This document shows, in pieces, positions 26,175 through 38,405 of a stretch of DNA of 64,000 nucleotides. The notes under the pieces are model-generated. The model made no database searches, had not been told where the DNA came from, and saw nothing but the letters and a program-made list of their open reading frames with translations. Location of the stretch: contig CM056552.1 of the NCBI GenBank assembly GCA_029721515.1, positions 15,354,001 to 15,418,000 on the forward strand, read 5' to 3'. Source of the stretch: Synanceia verrucosa (taxonomy: Eukaryota; Chordata; Actinopteri; Perciformes; Synanceiidae). Every line of letters begins with the position of its first letter. The first letter of the stretch is position 1. A program made the translations under genes and the position numbers.

Positions 26175-27102
26175 TTAAGGGGAAATATTATGCAAAACTC
26201 ACTTTTTGTGGGCCTTTGTAGTCACATTTGGGTCTCTGCTGTTCTTATAAACACTCCAAACGCAAAAAAAAAAATCCATGCATTTTCTTTGAGAATCTTT
26301 CTGTCAAGAATGGTATGCTGCTGTGAGCTGCTTTAATGTCCCAAGGTTCCTGACGTCAGGAGCCGGGAATTTTGCATAGAACCGCCCCGCACCTTTCGAG
26401 TACGTTGTACCTTTCCTTTGAGCCCCAGGTTTTAGCACAGGTCTGGAGCTCGATTAGTACTGCAGCAGTAACTTCGGAGCTCCAGACCTCCGGTAGCTGC
26501 AGTGCTAACACCACAGGGACCTGTATACAGGCTATCACACTCCATGCTTCAACTTCAGCTGTGTAGCCAAGCCTAATTTATATGGGCCCATGTTTACAAA
26601 GCAGCCCTCCATGAAATGATGGGCGCACACATGCAAAACTTTGGGAAGTTCTGGTGGTCCTTGTGTAATTAATACCAGGAGACATTCGACATAAGCTCTG
26701 TGAGCACAAGGCTCATTTGAAGCTAGCGTTATACACTTATTTGTACTTTGGGTGATTCTGACTACTGTTAACGGTACTGTCCGTGCACTGCAGAGTAACG
26801 TTAGTAGCCTCTTTAGCCACTGCCAGTACGCATCTAGAAGTAAACAGAAGCGCACGGTAAGGAGAGAGAGAGAGCCACTTCCTGTCTCCAGAGAGGGGGC
26901 GTGGTCAGACACAGCTCAGGAAAATTTAAAGGTACAGACACAGAAACAGCCTGTTCTCAGCAGAGCTCAATACAGTGATTTTTAACTGGCTGGAATGCAG
27001 GACCAGGGCTGAGTTTGGGCTAATACACTTTGAATACAATATTGTTGGATGTCTGAGACCTATATAAAATTGCAGAAAAACTGTATAATATGTCCCCTTT
27101 AA
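26175..27102. mobile_element. TTAA-flanked MITE, family 1, copy 2
   Basis: Begins TTAAGGGGAAATATTATGC and ends TGTATAATATGTCCCCTTTAA (as inverted repeats), with TTAA at both edges. The internal GGTCTGGAGCTC..TTAGTACTGCAGCAGTA block at 26440-26510 corresponds to the palindromic array of copy 1 (3395-3660), reduced to about one palindrome. ATATAAAATTGCAGAAAAA near the right end also matches copy 1. The 125-codon minus frame at 26535-26912 is repeat sequence. Confidence 0.85.
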
Positions 27103-27124
27103 TACGTAAAGAACCAAAAGAGAA

Positions 27125-27280
27125 AAAACAACACTTTAGTGGTGCTGGCAGGCATCCCTCCATTTCCAGTCTTTCTGCTAAGCTAAGCTAACTTCTCCTG
27201 GCTGTAGCTTCATATTTACTTCACAGTTATGAGAGCATTATCACACAGCTCTAAACATGTCAAGCTATTCCTTTAAGTTA
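27125..27280. repeat. MITE tail fragment
   Basis: GCTAAGCTAAGCTAACTTCTC, CTGTAGCTTCATATTTAC and the end CTATTCCTTTAA are, from memory, the right end of another common teleost MITE family. It sits immediately after the family 1 copy. Confidence 0.45.
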
Positions 27281-27769
27281 ACAAAAGTTCTGCTCTTGGG
27301 TGGCTGAACTGTTGTTGCAGTCAAAGCTGTGATTTTGGCTGATACACATTTCCATAAAATCATCCTCAGATCTCGTTAAAGGTTTCAAGACTCACAGCGA
27401 TTAATAGAACAGTAAAGCTAAATACCTCTGATGAGACTACACTGAACAACAAGCCAAGTCAGCCACAGATTCCTGGCAGGCTCAGGAGTGGATCTGAGCA
27501 GCAATCCACTACCTGAGAGGCTTATCATACTGAGTCACGCTGAGCTCAGTTTGGCTGCATTATGAAGGACGGATGAAATGTGTCATCTAATCAAACGGCA
27601 AACACGATAAAAACAGGACAGCAGCTCTGATGCTGGGACTGGGAGGAGAAATTGAGATCAGATTACATTAATACTCATTTAGACGGACACCATTTTTGCT
27701 GCTTGTTTTATAATTCTGGTTGTTTTAGCCAGAGGGGGGAAAAGTGCCAGGTGTTCAAGTGTTTTATTC

Positions 27770-28424
27770 TTGACAATCATATTTAATATACACCGAAACA
27801 CTGTTTTTGCTCCCATTTTTCATGAGCTGAACTCAAAGATCTAAAATGTTAAAGGACTATTTCTCTCAAATATTATTCACAGATCTGTATAAATCTGTGT
27901 TAGTGAGCACTTCTCCTTTGCCGAGATAATAATCCGTCCACCTCACAGGTGTGGCATATCAAGATGCTGATTAGACACCATGATTATTGAATAGATGTGT
28001 CTTAGACTGGCCACAATAAAAGGTCACTCTAAAATGTGTAGTTTTATCACACAGCACAATGCCACAGATGTCACAGGTTTTGCACAGTGTGCATTAGACA
28101 TGCTGACTGCAAGAATGTCCACCAGAGCCTTTGCTGGTGAAGAGAATATTCATTTCTCTACCATAAGCCATCTCTCAAGGCGTTTCAGAGAATATGGCAG
28201 TACATCCTACCAGCCTCACAACTGCAGATCAGGTATAACCACACCAGCCCAGGACCTCCACATCCAGCATGTTCACCTCCACCCAGACACCTGCTGCAGA
28301 AATCGGTTTGCATGACCAAAGAATTTCTGCACAAACTGACAGAAACCGTCTCAGGATCTCAACCCGACTTCAGTTCGTCACCATAACCGACTTGAGTGGG
28401 CACATGCTCACATTCTATGGTGTC
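27770..28424 (+). mobile_element. Truncated Tc1-like transposon with transposase remnant
   Basis: The left inverted repeat (to about 28045) and the N-terminal half of the transposase match the element at 12740. The ATG at 28059 corresponds to 13033. The frame is open only in pieces: a stop follows within 13 codons, then MSTRAFAGEENIHFSTISH covers the first helix-turn-helix. Relative to 12740 there are deletions of about 18 bp (near 28285) and about 35 bp (near 28356). Similarity ends near 28424, before the first catalytic Asp, so the catalytic domain and right repeat are missing. Confidence 0.88.
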
Positions 28425-31400
28425 AGTTACTCTGAGCTTGTGTCCGCCTCGCAAAATGAAGGCGACTTCCTGCACTAGAACTAAATGTGGGTTGGCATTG
28501 GATTCAAATCATGAGGTACACATTTGTTTTACAAGGATGAAATAGCTGTGTGATACCAGGCTGTCATTCAGTTCAGTATTTGGGTTTCTAAGAACCAACA
28601 TGTACAGTGGATGTTATTAAAAACACACACACACACACACACACGCAGGATGGGAATCTAAAGCCTCCAACACGCAGGCATCTGCTGTGTGAAGATGACA
28701 TGTTTCTCACACATCTACATCTGCCTCTTTTGCTCTTATCACACAAACAGACACGCAGAAACACAGAAACACCAGCATACATGCTGCACACACCAGGGCT
28801 GATTCACAGCTGTAAAGAGGCAAACATCTGTACAGCACTGAGCAAACACTGAGAATGTTATTGGCTATTTCTTGACCGGACAGACTGTATTGACATTCAA
28901 AATGGTGAATATTGATTTGTCTATTAGTGTCTGCATCTTTCTGTTCCCATCCATGTCACATCAAGTGATGACTAACCCTCCTCCTCTTGTCAATGTGGCT
29001 CTAGCTTATGCTGCATTTAAGTGAGCTGGCATCAATCTGTCTAATGACGTGACAGCTCAAAACAGCGACTCAGAAGTGGTGATGCAGTGGAAGTTTCCTG
29101 CAGATATTTGTTTCTGAGTCTTGCGATTATATTCAGTTGAAATTAGATTTTATGCATGATAGAGTAGATAAGAGGGGAAGCAGAAATAAAGAATGGATTC
29201 AGTAAGTTTGTACATTAAGTTATTTTTCTATGTGCAATATCATGCACACTAAAATTAATTAAAATTTGCCCACATAAATATCAAACAAAATGCCTTTATA
29301 TTTCAAAATTCATAGCAGAACTACGTTAATTGACCTCTGAAGATGGTGACGAAAACACTGATGGATAAGTAACACTAATTTGCAGAAACACTATGCAAAA
29401 AAGTTCTTTAACCAACATGTTTCCCTAAACCTGAAAGCTGCATTACATTATTTATGTATTTTATGTATTTTTGTAGCAGTGGAGCAGCTGAAAACACTGA
29501 AAAATCTGCCCACCTAACAAATGGACCCAGAGCCGACCACTTTGAGTTTCACAACGGCTCTTCAGAAACCTGATGTCTATATTTGTAAAACTTCTGGTGT
29601 CCATAAGCTCGTGGAGGAAACAACTGGCTTTTAACCACTAAACACTCCACTGTGCCAGCTGCATTTGGAAACAATGGTGGTGAATGTGAGCCAGAAAACC
29701 AAAACAATCAGCTGACCCAACAAAGTTAGGTAATTTTTCTGTATTGCTCTCACTCACAAGACACTCAAATTACATGTAGTCATTTGATCCATTGTAAATA
29801 TAAAAATGCTGCAACTTCGATCAGTCTCGGGGGTCAAAATCTTGCTTTGTCTGGCTCGCTGGCATTGAACAAAACTCAGAGTCACAGAGAAATGTATTGA
29901 GCAAAGCTTTCATGTATTTATAGGAAAAACGGGTTTATGAACGGCAATTCTGTTCTGAATTAAACTGAACTGCATCCTCACATATCCCAGTCTCTATCTG
30001 AGATCCAAACACAGATGTCAGACAGAACACACACACACACACAAACATTCAGAAACACCCTGTCATCACCCAAACATGCTCAGAAGTGACAAGACAAGTG
30101 GGCGGTATTCAGAGCACTGCCGGAGACAGTGTGAAACCTCCTTACTTGACTGGTTAATGAATTGGCAAAAACCCCCTGTGTCCTCTGCCAAACAGCAGAC
30201 AGTATCAACAATACAGCCCTGGCATCTGTTTCTCAGCCAGGAGGGTGCATCCCTCTGTCATCTTTTTCTGATTTTTTTCTATTCTGTTTATTCATCATCA
30301 CTTTTTCACAATCTTTTTTTTTCTCCTGGAAGAGCAGTGTGTTTCTAATTACCACAGGGCTATTTATTACAAATGACACCCTCCACATTGAAACACGGAG
30401 GTATTCTGAGTGCAGAAGAAAATGGGGTTTGCCTTCACACAGTGTTCTTCTGTATTGATGAAAAGGGAGATGGGGGGAGCTTTTATCTTTTGACAAAATG
30501 CTGCGCCGGGGCATGAATATCTGCTTTTATTGTCAGGCTCTCTTCTGTGTGAAGAATCTCTTAAAGGGAGTTGGTCTTGCTTGAGAGAGCACAGAGAGAA
30601 AGCTTGATCCACGGCAGTGAATCACCTGGAGGAGATACTCAAGATACAATTGACGTGAGAAAGATTAATTGCACCACAAAAAAAAGATCAAACCCACAGG
30701 AAGCATAACATCTACACCACCACAGCATGACTGCTCTGCATTTCTATTTCTGCTGGTGCACAGTTCGAGGACACGCCATTTACCAACCCAGCTTTAGAGT
30801 AATGCTTTTTGGTAAGTTGTGGTGATCAGACACCGCTGCCTGCCTCGCTCCTGGACATAAATTAAATAAACATATTCAATCACAGCCCCCCTGATGATGT
30901 GTAATATTTACCTCCTGCTGGTTAAGGCATAGTGAGTACAGCTGTCGACAAGGCTAATGTTGCAATCACACAATCAATAGTGTGACTTGATTGCTTTGTC
31001 CTGGCTGTTCTCAGAGCGTTTTAATGTTTGTCGGTTCTGCGTTAAGCGGTGCTGAACCAATATTTTCAAACAGTTATTAGCTAGTCTCAATATGTTTGCA
31101 ACAGAGTATACTGTACTGAAATGAAAAAGCTTTCCCTGAAAAGACAGTCAGCAATGATGTATGTTATAAAACTCAAAGGATGCAGGCGAAATTTGAAAAA
31201 GGAATAAATCACGTTTCCACTGTCTAGTACTGCAAAACTCGACTCAGCTCGACACACTCTTTTTAGTTTCCATTAGCAAAAGTAGCTACTGCTACTTTTT
31301 TTAGTACCACTTTAGTTTAGGTCTCTAGCAAGCTGAGCCAATGTTTTTTTTTATTGACTCGACCCAGATTTTTAAAGAACAGCAGCCTGCAAAATGAAAA

Positions 31401-32274
31401 TTGACAAAGGGCAGACAGTCCTCTGTTTGGTCCTGATGAAGATGATGCCACTAGTTTCATCTGGCATCTCCACAGCAATCAGCTGAGAATCCTGTGTAAT
31501 CTGAAGGGGTACTCATCTGCAGTGGAAAAAGGAATGGTCATCCATCGATGTAGCTTCAAAATTACAGACAACTTCAACCCAGACTCACTTAATATAAGCT
31601 GTTAAGGTGGGTCAGTTACCCTCAGTTCTTATTTTAGTGGCTTAATACTGTATCAAACTGGGTTCAGTGTTTTCAGACTAACAGACAAAAAGACAAACAA
31701 ACTGACAGACCAACATCACCATCCCTGGAGCCACCAGCATGACTTAAAACTAAAAACTACCATTTATTTAGTTTCACTTCTCATGGAATTACTGACAAAG
31801 CTCCAACATCTGGTCCTCGCAGCAGGTTAAGAATTATTGTTAAACACTATTTGCCCAGATGCAGTTTAAGCCAATTAAGCTTGGGCTCAACGACTGTCCC
31901 GGGCCGCTAATTATCTGTTTAAATATGCAGTCTTGTGCATCATTGTTCCCGCTACTATTAATTTAAAGATAAGCAGAAGTCAAATTGTACAGCAAAACAG
32001 CACAGTGTTATTTACTATTTTTGGCCAACTGGGATGCGCCAGATGGCGACTTGATGATGAGAATGAATGGGAAACTCTCAAAAGATATCAGGTCCAAACA
32101 GTGCTATTTCCTGTTTTTCCTGTCGGCAGTACAATTCATCTGTAATGTCTGGGCTCATTGTTTGCTGGTTTATTTTTATTGTTATAAGTTGTCATAAACT
32201 ATAAGTCAAGCAGTATTAACATGGACTCTAAACTTTAATTAGCTGAACATTCTGATAACTCCTTTGATTGTAAT
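28425..32274. other. No gene recognised
   Basis: Contains (AC)n at 28623-28645 and a shorter AC run at 30026-30043. The segment 31220-31330 (TTTCCACTGTCTAGTACTG, CTCGACTCAGCTCGAC) resembles a fish repeat I recall. Short frames near 30076-30612 carry no recognised domain. Confidence 0.4.
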
Positions 32275-32396
32275 TTAAAAGTGCAGTGTGTAGGATTTGG
32301 CAGTATCCAAGCATGCTATGGTGGCAGCTGGATGTGTTTTCAAACTTTATTTAACCAGGTATGTCATTTAGAACAAATACTTACTTATTTATTGGT

Positions 32397-32450
32397 CAGA
32401 AGTGGCCTCACTTAAAACTTATTAATCAGTTTTAAGTGAGGCCACTTCTG
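32397..32450. repeat. Perfect inverted repeat, 22-bp arms, 10-nt loop
   Basis: The arm 32397-32418 (starts CAGAAGTGGCC) is the exact reverse complement of 32429-32450; the loop is TTATTAATCA. Confidence 0.97.
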
Positions 32451-32602
32451 GGCAATCCTGAAAATTTCATCAAAAACCATCCATAACTTTTGAGTTACTT
32501 TGCAAACCAACAAACAAACAAACAAGCCCCGGTGAAAACATAATCTCTTTGGGGGAGGTCTGCGCTCTCTTAGTGCGTTTTAGTTACTAATGTTATATTC
32601 CA

Positions 32603-32966
32603 TCCAACCATGCACTTTCTACTGCTTATCCTCATAGGGTCGCAGGGGGGCTGAAGCCTATCCCAGCTGTCTTAGGGTGAAAGGCAGGGTACACCATGGA
32701 CAAGTCTCCAGTTCATCACAGGACACATAGAGACAGACAACCACTCACACTCACATTCACACCTACGGTCAATTTAAATTAGACAATTAACCGAATCCCC
32801 ATGCATGTTTTTGGATGGTGGGAAGAAGCCGGAGTACCCGGAGAGAACCCACGCAGACACGGGGAGAACATGCAAACTCCACACAGAAAGTGTGGGAAAC
32901 TAACCCAGTACCTTCTTGCTGTGAGGCGACAGTGCTAACCACTACACCACCATGCCGTCCTATGTC
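32603..32966 (-). mobile_element. SINE-like retroelement with tRNA-like head and RTE-type tail
   Basis: Read on the minus strand, a head with GTGGTTAGCACTGTCGCCTC (A-box-like) is followed by a degraded B-box region, then conserved blocks such as TGCATGTTCTCCCCGTG and GGGTACTCCGGCTTC, and a tail rich in ATGG-type sequence at its 3' end. It is flanked by an exact 8-bp repeat ATATTCCA (32595-32602 and 32967-32974), fitting target-primed insertion into the MITE. Its tail resembles RTE-clade LINEs (Rex3/Expander-like) from memory, which would supply the reverse transcriptase. Confidence 0.75.
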
Positions 32967-33015
32967 ATATTCCATTTCTGTTAATATATCCCTTACATGT
33001 TACACACTGCTTTAA

Positions 33016-34950
33016 GAGCTGCACCACCTGTTTAAACTAGTGCATTTTTCTCAGTAAAATCTAATCTTTAAATGTGTGACACATCATAGTTTTGTTGAAA
33101 TTAACTGGACTCCAGCCAGTATAACCTGATTAAAGTCTTGCTTCTGTGATAAAGCGCAGCAAGAGCTGTGGCCAGTTAATGCCATTCATTGCTACTGCTT
33201 ACTGTGAAGCACATTAAAGAATGATATGAGCTGTTAGAGGGATTAGATTAGATGGTTTATACCACTGGTACTAGCCGACCGCATGTCTGTTGATAGATAT
33301 ATTTTTGAACGCTTGGACAGAGGCAGATTAGCTGATAAACTAAGCTAATCATCCCTCTGCACAAGCCCTACCTTCTCATCTAACTCTAAAAGTGTCTTCT
33401 GGAAAATACTGAGTTACTTCTGATTATTTGTTTTTAATGAGCACGTCAATACTTCATATTGTCAGACACAAATCAAAGGACATCAGGTAATTACAGTTAA
33501 GTTGACAGTGATTCCCTCAAAACACCTTGACTTACTTTTACTTCACAAAGTTTAATGTTAGCTCGGAGAGACGGTTAATTGTTCTGAGACAAAAATCTGG
33601 CCGATCTGGGCTCAAAGCGAGATCCTTTGTTGAAACGTGTCAGCCACCTGGAAGACGAGCACCAGGGAACAGTAAACACACTCAAGCTGAGACCAGACAC
33701 CTCTCAGTGAAGACAGGTGGGAGAAGCTGAAGGAGTGATACTCGAAGAGGATGCAAAGGAAGTCTGACGGAGTGAAAAGGCTGTGAAGAAGCATTCAAAG
33801 TGAGGCAGAAAATGAAGAGACAGGAAGATTAATTCAGGGAGGAAAGGAGGGATTTAGGGATGAAAGGGTGCAGGATTTGGGAGAGGAGGAAACTCTGGGT
33901 GACTTGATGTATTTTAGAAAAAGGAAGTAAAGAAAGGGAAGTAAAAGGGTAAAGCTGTGAAATGTATGTATGGCACAAAGATCTGTAGCGACAGAACGAA
34001 CAGTAGGAGCTCAATTATCCACATTTCCCGCTGCTTGTCTCTCCGCCTGTGATTGGACAGCAATAATATATCACCTCTCACGGCAAACTAATTAGTGTTT
34101 GTTTGGGGCGATCATTTCAAACAAAGTTTAATTTTGCATCATTATTACGCACCAACTTCCAAGCTGTTAGTGAATTGTAAACATTTGATTAAAATTAATT
34201 GAGCAGTGGGGGAGTGCTGTCAGAACATGCAGCAGCACAAAAAAATCTGATGTTTTGGAAAGATTGTCCTCAAACACTCACAATCCCTTGGAGAAACAAT
34301 GTCATTATGGGCTAATAATAACAATAATTTAGCACACTTTCTCAGCTGCCTGTGCCCGACTCTCTGCTTGATTTTTCTTCAGTGTTTTCAAAGCCTGGGC
34401 AAACAAGACGCTCACATGCACACAAAAACACACACAAGTTATATTGAAAAAGGCAGTGGAGAGATCTAATGCATCTAAGGCTGACGGGGGCCAGATCAAT
34501 AAAGCTTTTGGATATTTTAAGAAAATGACTGAGGAGGCACGCAGACAGCCCAGAGCTGTGCCACGACTTCATCGCTGTGTGTATTTAGAGAGCTATTCCT
34601 GAGGGGAAGGCAAAGAGCAGCAAAGCTCAAACAGAGCCACAGAGTCATTATTTTTAGTCCTGTTTGCTGTGGGCTCGTTCGAAACGCCCTCTCCCCTCCC
34701 CGGGAATAAAGAGCAGCAGTATGAGAAGAGAAATGGAACAGGCCTCGAGGAGTGCATACATCATTATAAAATCAGATACAACCACAATTATAATCACTCA
34801 GTTTTGTTTTTTGTGCAAAGTCATTATGGTGCTATAGGTGCATGCTGGGAGTTTAAAGTCACATGCAAACGAGAACATGGTGTACATCTGACTAAAACAT
34901 TTTCCACATTAAACTACATTATGCTTTGGCTCTGTGTGCTGGTGGACTTT
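33016..34950. other. No gene recognised
   Basis: Purine-rich around 33700-33970. The segment 34070-34225 is repeat-poor with CTAATTAG, TTTAATTTTGCAT and AATTAATTGA motifs and could be conserved regulatory DNA, which cannot be tested here. Confidence 0.35.
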
Positions 34951-34955
34951 CACAG

Positions 34956-35042
34956 GTCATTAGAGAGGAGGAAAGGTATGACACCGTGGCGCTGTGGGAT
35001 TTCAGGACTCCTTCATCACTGCTGGTCGGCTCTTCTCTGCAG
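34956..35042 (+). other. Candidate exon, 87 bp, phase 0-0 (unproven)
   Basis: A segment of exactly 29 codons is open in one frame between a CTTTCACAG acceptor-like site and a CTGCAG/GTGTGC donor-like site. The peptide begins VIREEERYDTVALWDF. I cannot assign it to a family, and the upstream polypyrimidine tract is weak. Segments like this occur by chance in 64 kb, so confidence is low. Confidence 0.18.
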
Positions 35043-37980
35043 GTGTGCATGTCTGAATGTATACACATAAGTGAATCTGAAGGTTTGCGTGAGGATGCTG
35101 TGCCGTGCGTGTTTCAGCATGCATGTAGGTGTGTGTGCAGCACCAAAACGCCAAAGACAGGAACTCCTTCTGGTAGTATTAATACAGAACAAAGCAGAAC
35201 CACAGATGACATCTATGATCTATCACACTCAGCCACCTGCTTCCCAAAAAGCAGGCCATTTAAATGCCACATCTGCTCCAGTGCACCACCGTCCGCCAAC
35301 CCTAAAAACACCAGAATACAGCACTGGATATCAAACCCACCTCATACGTATATATAAAATGCTCACACACACAGCTCTGTTCACACGCTGACAACCATCC
35401 GAAAGAGGAAAATATATATCTAACCTCATTTTAAGCTCACAGTAACCCGCATGGAGCCAAATGATGCATGTGCAGCTGTCATGTGTGGTAGAAATGGCTG
35501 AGGACACTTCAGAGGTCACAGAGGCTGCACATAATGAAGACCAAAAGCCTGTGGGTGACAGAGCAAAAATGAGCTCTAACAAAATCTGCTTGTGTTTGGT
35601 TCATTCACTGTGTGACCTGGACAGCGCACCAACAGGAAGTGATGCAAGGCACGTGCCGATGTGTTGTGTTGTTGGTTCTGTATGTATGAATGTACCCATA
35701 CAAATATATACATATATTTTTTTTATTATTTGCTTTAAAGTAAATATATCATTATCACTTTCTGAGTGTTTTCTATATTTAAGTTATCAGGGCAAATGTC
35801 ATTAAAGTGTCCCTCAACAGTGGCCTATATTCAAAAAAAATAATAGGATGGACTTAATAATGTATTTAATTCTAAGAGTTTAGAATTTGTATAGTAAATG
35901 CAACTAGAGAAAAGACTTATTGCATCCCAGTCAGCATGCATGCTCTTAAAGGACAGATATTAACACTCCTAAGTGGAGCCACTCTCACTCTGCCTCATCC
36001 ATTTGTCCTTCACTTAATAACTATCCTCTTTTCCCAGTGTAAGTATACTGTATATGTACTGTAAGTGGACAGCGATAGTGATGGTGAGCTGTAAGAAATT
36101 GTTATAAGTTTCCATGCAAGATAAAGTGCCGTTATAGAGAGGGCAATAGCCTGCTGTGCCATACTGGAAAGTTCAATGATAAAGAAAGCCTCCAAAGAGG
36201 ATGGCATTGTTACAGAATAGATTACACCCACAACACATCTACAAAGGCTTCACTGCATTACGATGCTGGAGTAAAGAAAATATCTCTCTCTGTATATATA
36301 GATATATATCTGCCCTGTTTTTGCTGGTTCTGCTGTGTCTCAGCGATTCAAAGAAAGATATTTTCATTTTCATATTACCCATTCAGAAACCAACCAACCA
36401 AAACCAACTAAGATCACACAAAGAAGGAATTTGATTCTGGTTATCTGTGCTCTCAGTGTATAAGCAGAACAAACATAAACAGTACATATACAGTAGCTAT
36501 TGTTTACAGCACTTGAAATAACAATGCGTAAAAACCGCAAGAGGAAATAAAATGTATTTCGGGCTACTGCTTCTACCTAGTTATGGTCTCAAATAATAGC
36601 AAAACCTCTTTAAAAGTAGAATATTTAGTTACAATTTAGCTCCAGTAGTAGCTATATTTACTTCTATTCAATGAAGCAGTATTATTTTTAAAAAGTGGAA
36701 TGAATTGTGTTGCATCCATACTGTAATTTGACCAACTTTACCACAGAATGGCTACCTACATAACATTTGGATGCTTTCTTCTAATTTTCGTTTTTCATCT
36801 TAAAATATCTTTTTTCATTGCTGACAACGGGGAGTAATTATAGAATGCAGCTTTACAATTCTGAGGTGAAAAAAGTGTGCCACCTTTTTTGTACTTCTGG
36901 TTTTTCACATTTCTTAATTAAGCACCTTAATTGGGGAGAGAAGTCAGTACAGAAGTGTTTCTCTGTGTCTGCCACTTCTCTAAGTGCTAAGAGCGAACAA
37001 GAGGAATTAACTACTAAAAATGCAGAGTTTGTGTAGTTGTGTGTCATTTTAAATATTCAAAGAAAAATATACAAAGACAAAATTCTATACATACAAATAG
37101 AAATACAATTCAGCAGAAAATGAAGACAATTCTAACCAAAGTCAGGACATTTCTGACCAAAGAGACGATATGAGACATGGCCTATCCTTGGCCAATTAGC
37201 TGCAGCAACCAGCGGCTCTTCTGTTTGAGGATTTTTCTTCAGCGTTGATTATTGCTGAACTGTGAGAGCGTGTGGTGAGATCACACTCTGACCCTGTTTG
37301 TTTAGCATGGGAGGCTGGCTCTGGTTCAGGAGCCACCGAGGAGGCTGCGTGGGCTATTTTAATGAACTCCCTGCTTCAGAGTGATGAATAGGTGTGTCTG
37401 AGCTCAGTGTCTGCTCCACCCCTTCAGAGGGCTCAACTACCAGGGCACTCGTAAGCAGAGCCCTACGCTTCCCACACACATATCCATGTGTACGCATAAT
37501 GAACACACTCTGTACACATGACAAGATACACACAATCAATGCAAAACATGTTCTTGGAAACAAATCAAAAGCTGAGATTCCTGGCAGATGAGAAGTTAAA
37601 AGACAGAAGGGCAAATGAACATCAGCCTGAACAACACTGAAGAAAGGCCTGATCCCCAAATGGGGATCTGAATTAAAATAAGAAATTCAGTTGTTGATTC
37701 CAATACTCAATATCCAATTTGATGGTTAGAAAAAAATAAAAATAATAAATAATAAATCCCACATACTTCAGCATTATTTATTATCTTTATTATTGTTTGA
37801 GTACTGATCTTGGTGAATTAATTATGAATCCTGACGACTAGACCTTGAACGCATCATAATGATGTTACCTGTTATTTAGCCAGGCAGGACTTCCTGAAAG
37901 AGAGCAGCTGCTCACACTAGCTCAACTGATTAATTGTTCACAATCACCTTGACTTTTTTTTCACCACTGTAGACTGATGC
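35043..37980. other. No gene recognised
   Basis: Overlapping frames at 34926-35391 and 35461-35805 continue beyond the candidate exon without recognisable domains. Short ATATAT runs lie near 35700 and 36290. Nothing else could be supported. Confidence 0.4.
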
Positions 37981-37983
37981 TCC

Positions 37984-38405
37984 GTCCACACGACAACGGC
38001 ACGATAACGCTTGTTAGATTTTTCTCACAATGTTGCCAGAAGTAATTCCATCTACATGGCAACGCAATAACGAGCTGCGACAAGTGACAAGGATGTAATA
38101 CATATGCCACACCGATAGGTGGCGCTGCAAAGAAACACGAAAAAGAAGGAAAGAATGCAATGAGCATGTGCATGAAGTCCTTGTTTACTACTACTTCTGG
38201 TCACGTGATGATGTGATGTCATCGTTAGCAACAACGCCGGGTACACAACTGCAACTCCGAAACGGCATTGTCAGATTTTCTCACTCTGGAACCCGTTGTC
38301 AGAAAACACTGTTGTAGATCACTGACAACACCGAAGTCTTCTGTACTCAAGGCAGAATCAGTATTTAAGTTTGTCGGATTCACAGAATTCCGTTGTCGTG
38401 TGGAC
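37984..38405. mobile_element. Short non-autonomous inverted-repeat element
   Basis: Both ends carry the perfect inverted repeat GTCCACACGACAACGG (37984-37999; reverse complement at 38390-38405). The roughly 420-bp interior has no coding potential. I could not define a target-site duplication, so the true ends may extend a few bases further and the superfamily is unknown. Confidence 0.7.

Larger units (their letters stand above)
32275..33015. mobile_element. TTAA-flanked MITE, family 3, with nested insertions
   Basis: Left end TTAAAAGTGCAGTGTGTA and right end TACACACTGCTTTAA are inverted repeats, with TTAA at both borders. The interior has been invaded by a perfect hairpin segment (32397-32450), a CAAACAAACAAAC block (about 32507-32525) and a SINE (32603-32966). 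A left-end fragment of the same family is at 40609-40720, and a right-end piece joined to the same SINE is at 62153-62400. Confidence 0.75.

Noticed and set aside
26535..26912. 125-codon minus-strand frame
   Set aside because: It lies inside MITE family 1 copy 2, with no recognisable domain.
32870..32966. tRNA gene on the minus strand
   Set aside because: The head is continuous with a SINE body and flanked by a target duplication. The B box is disrupted.
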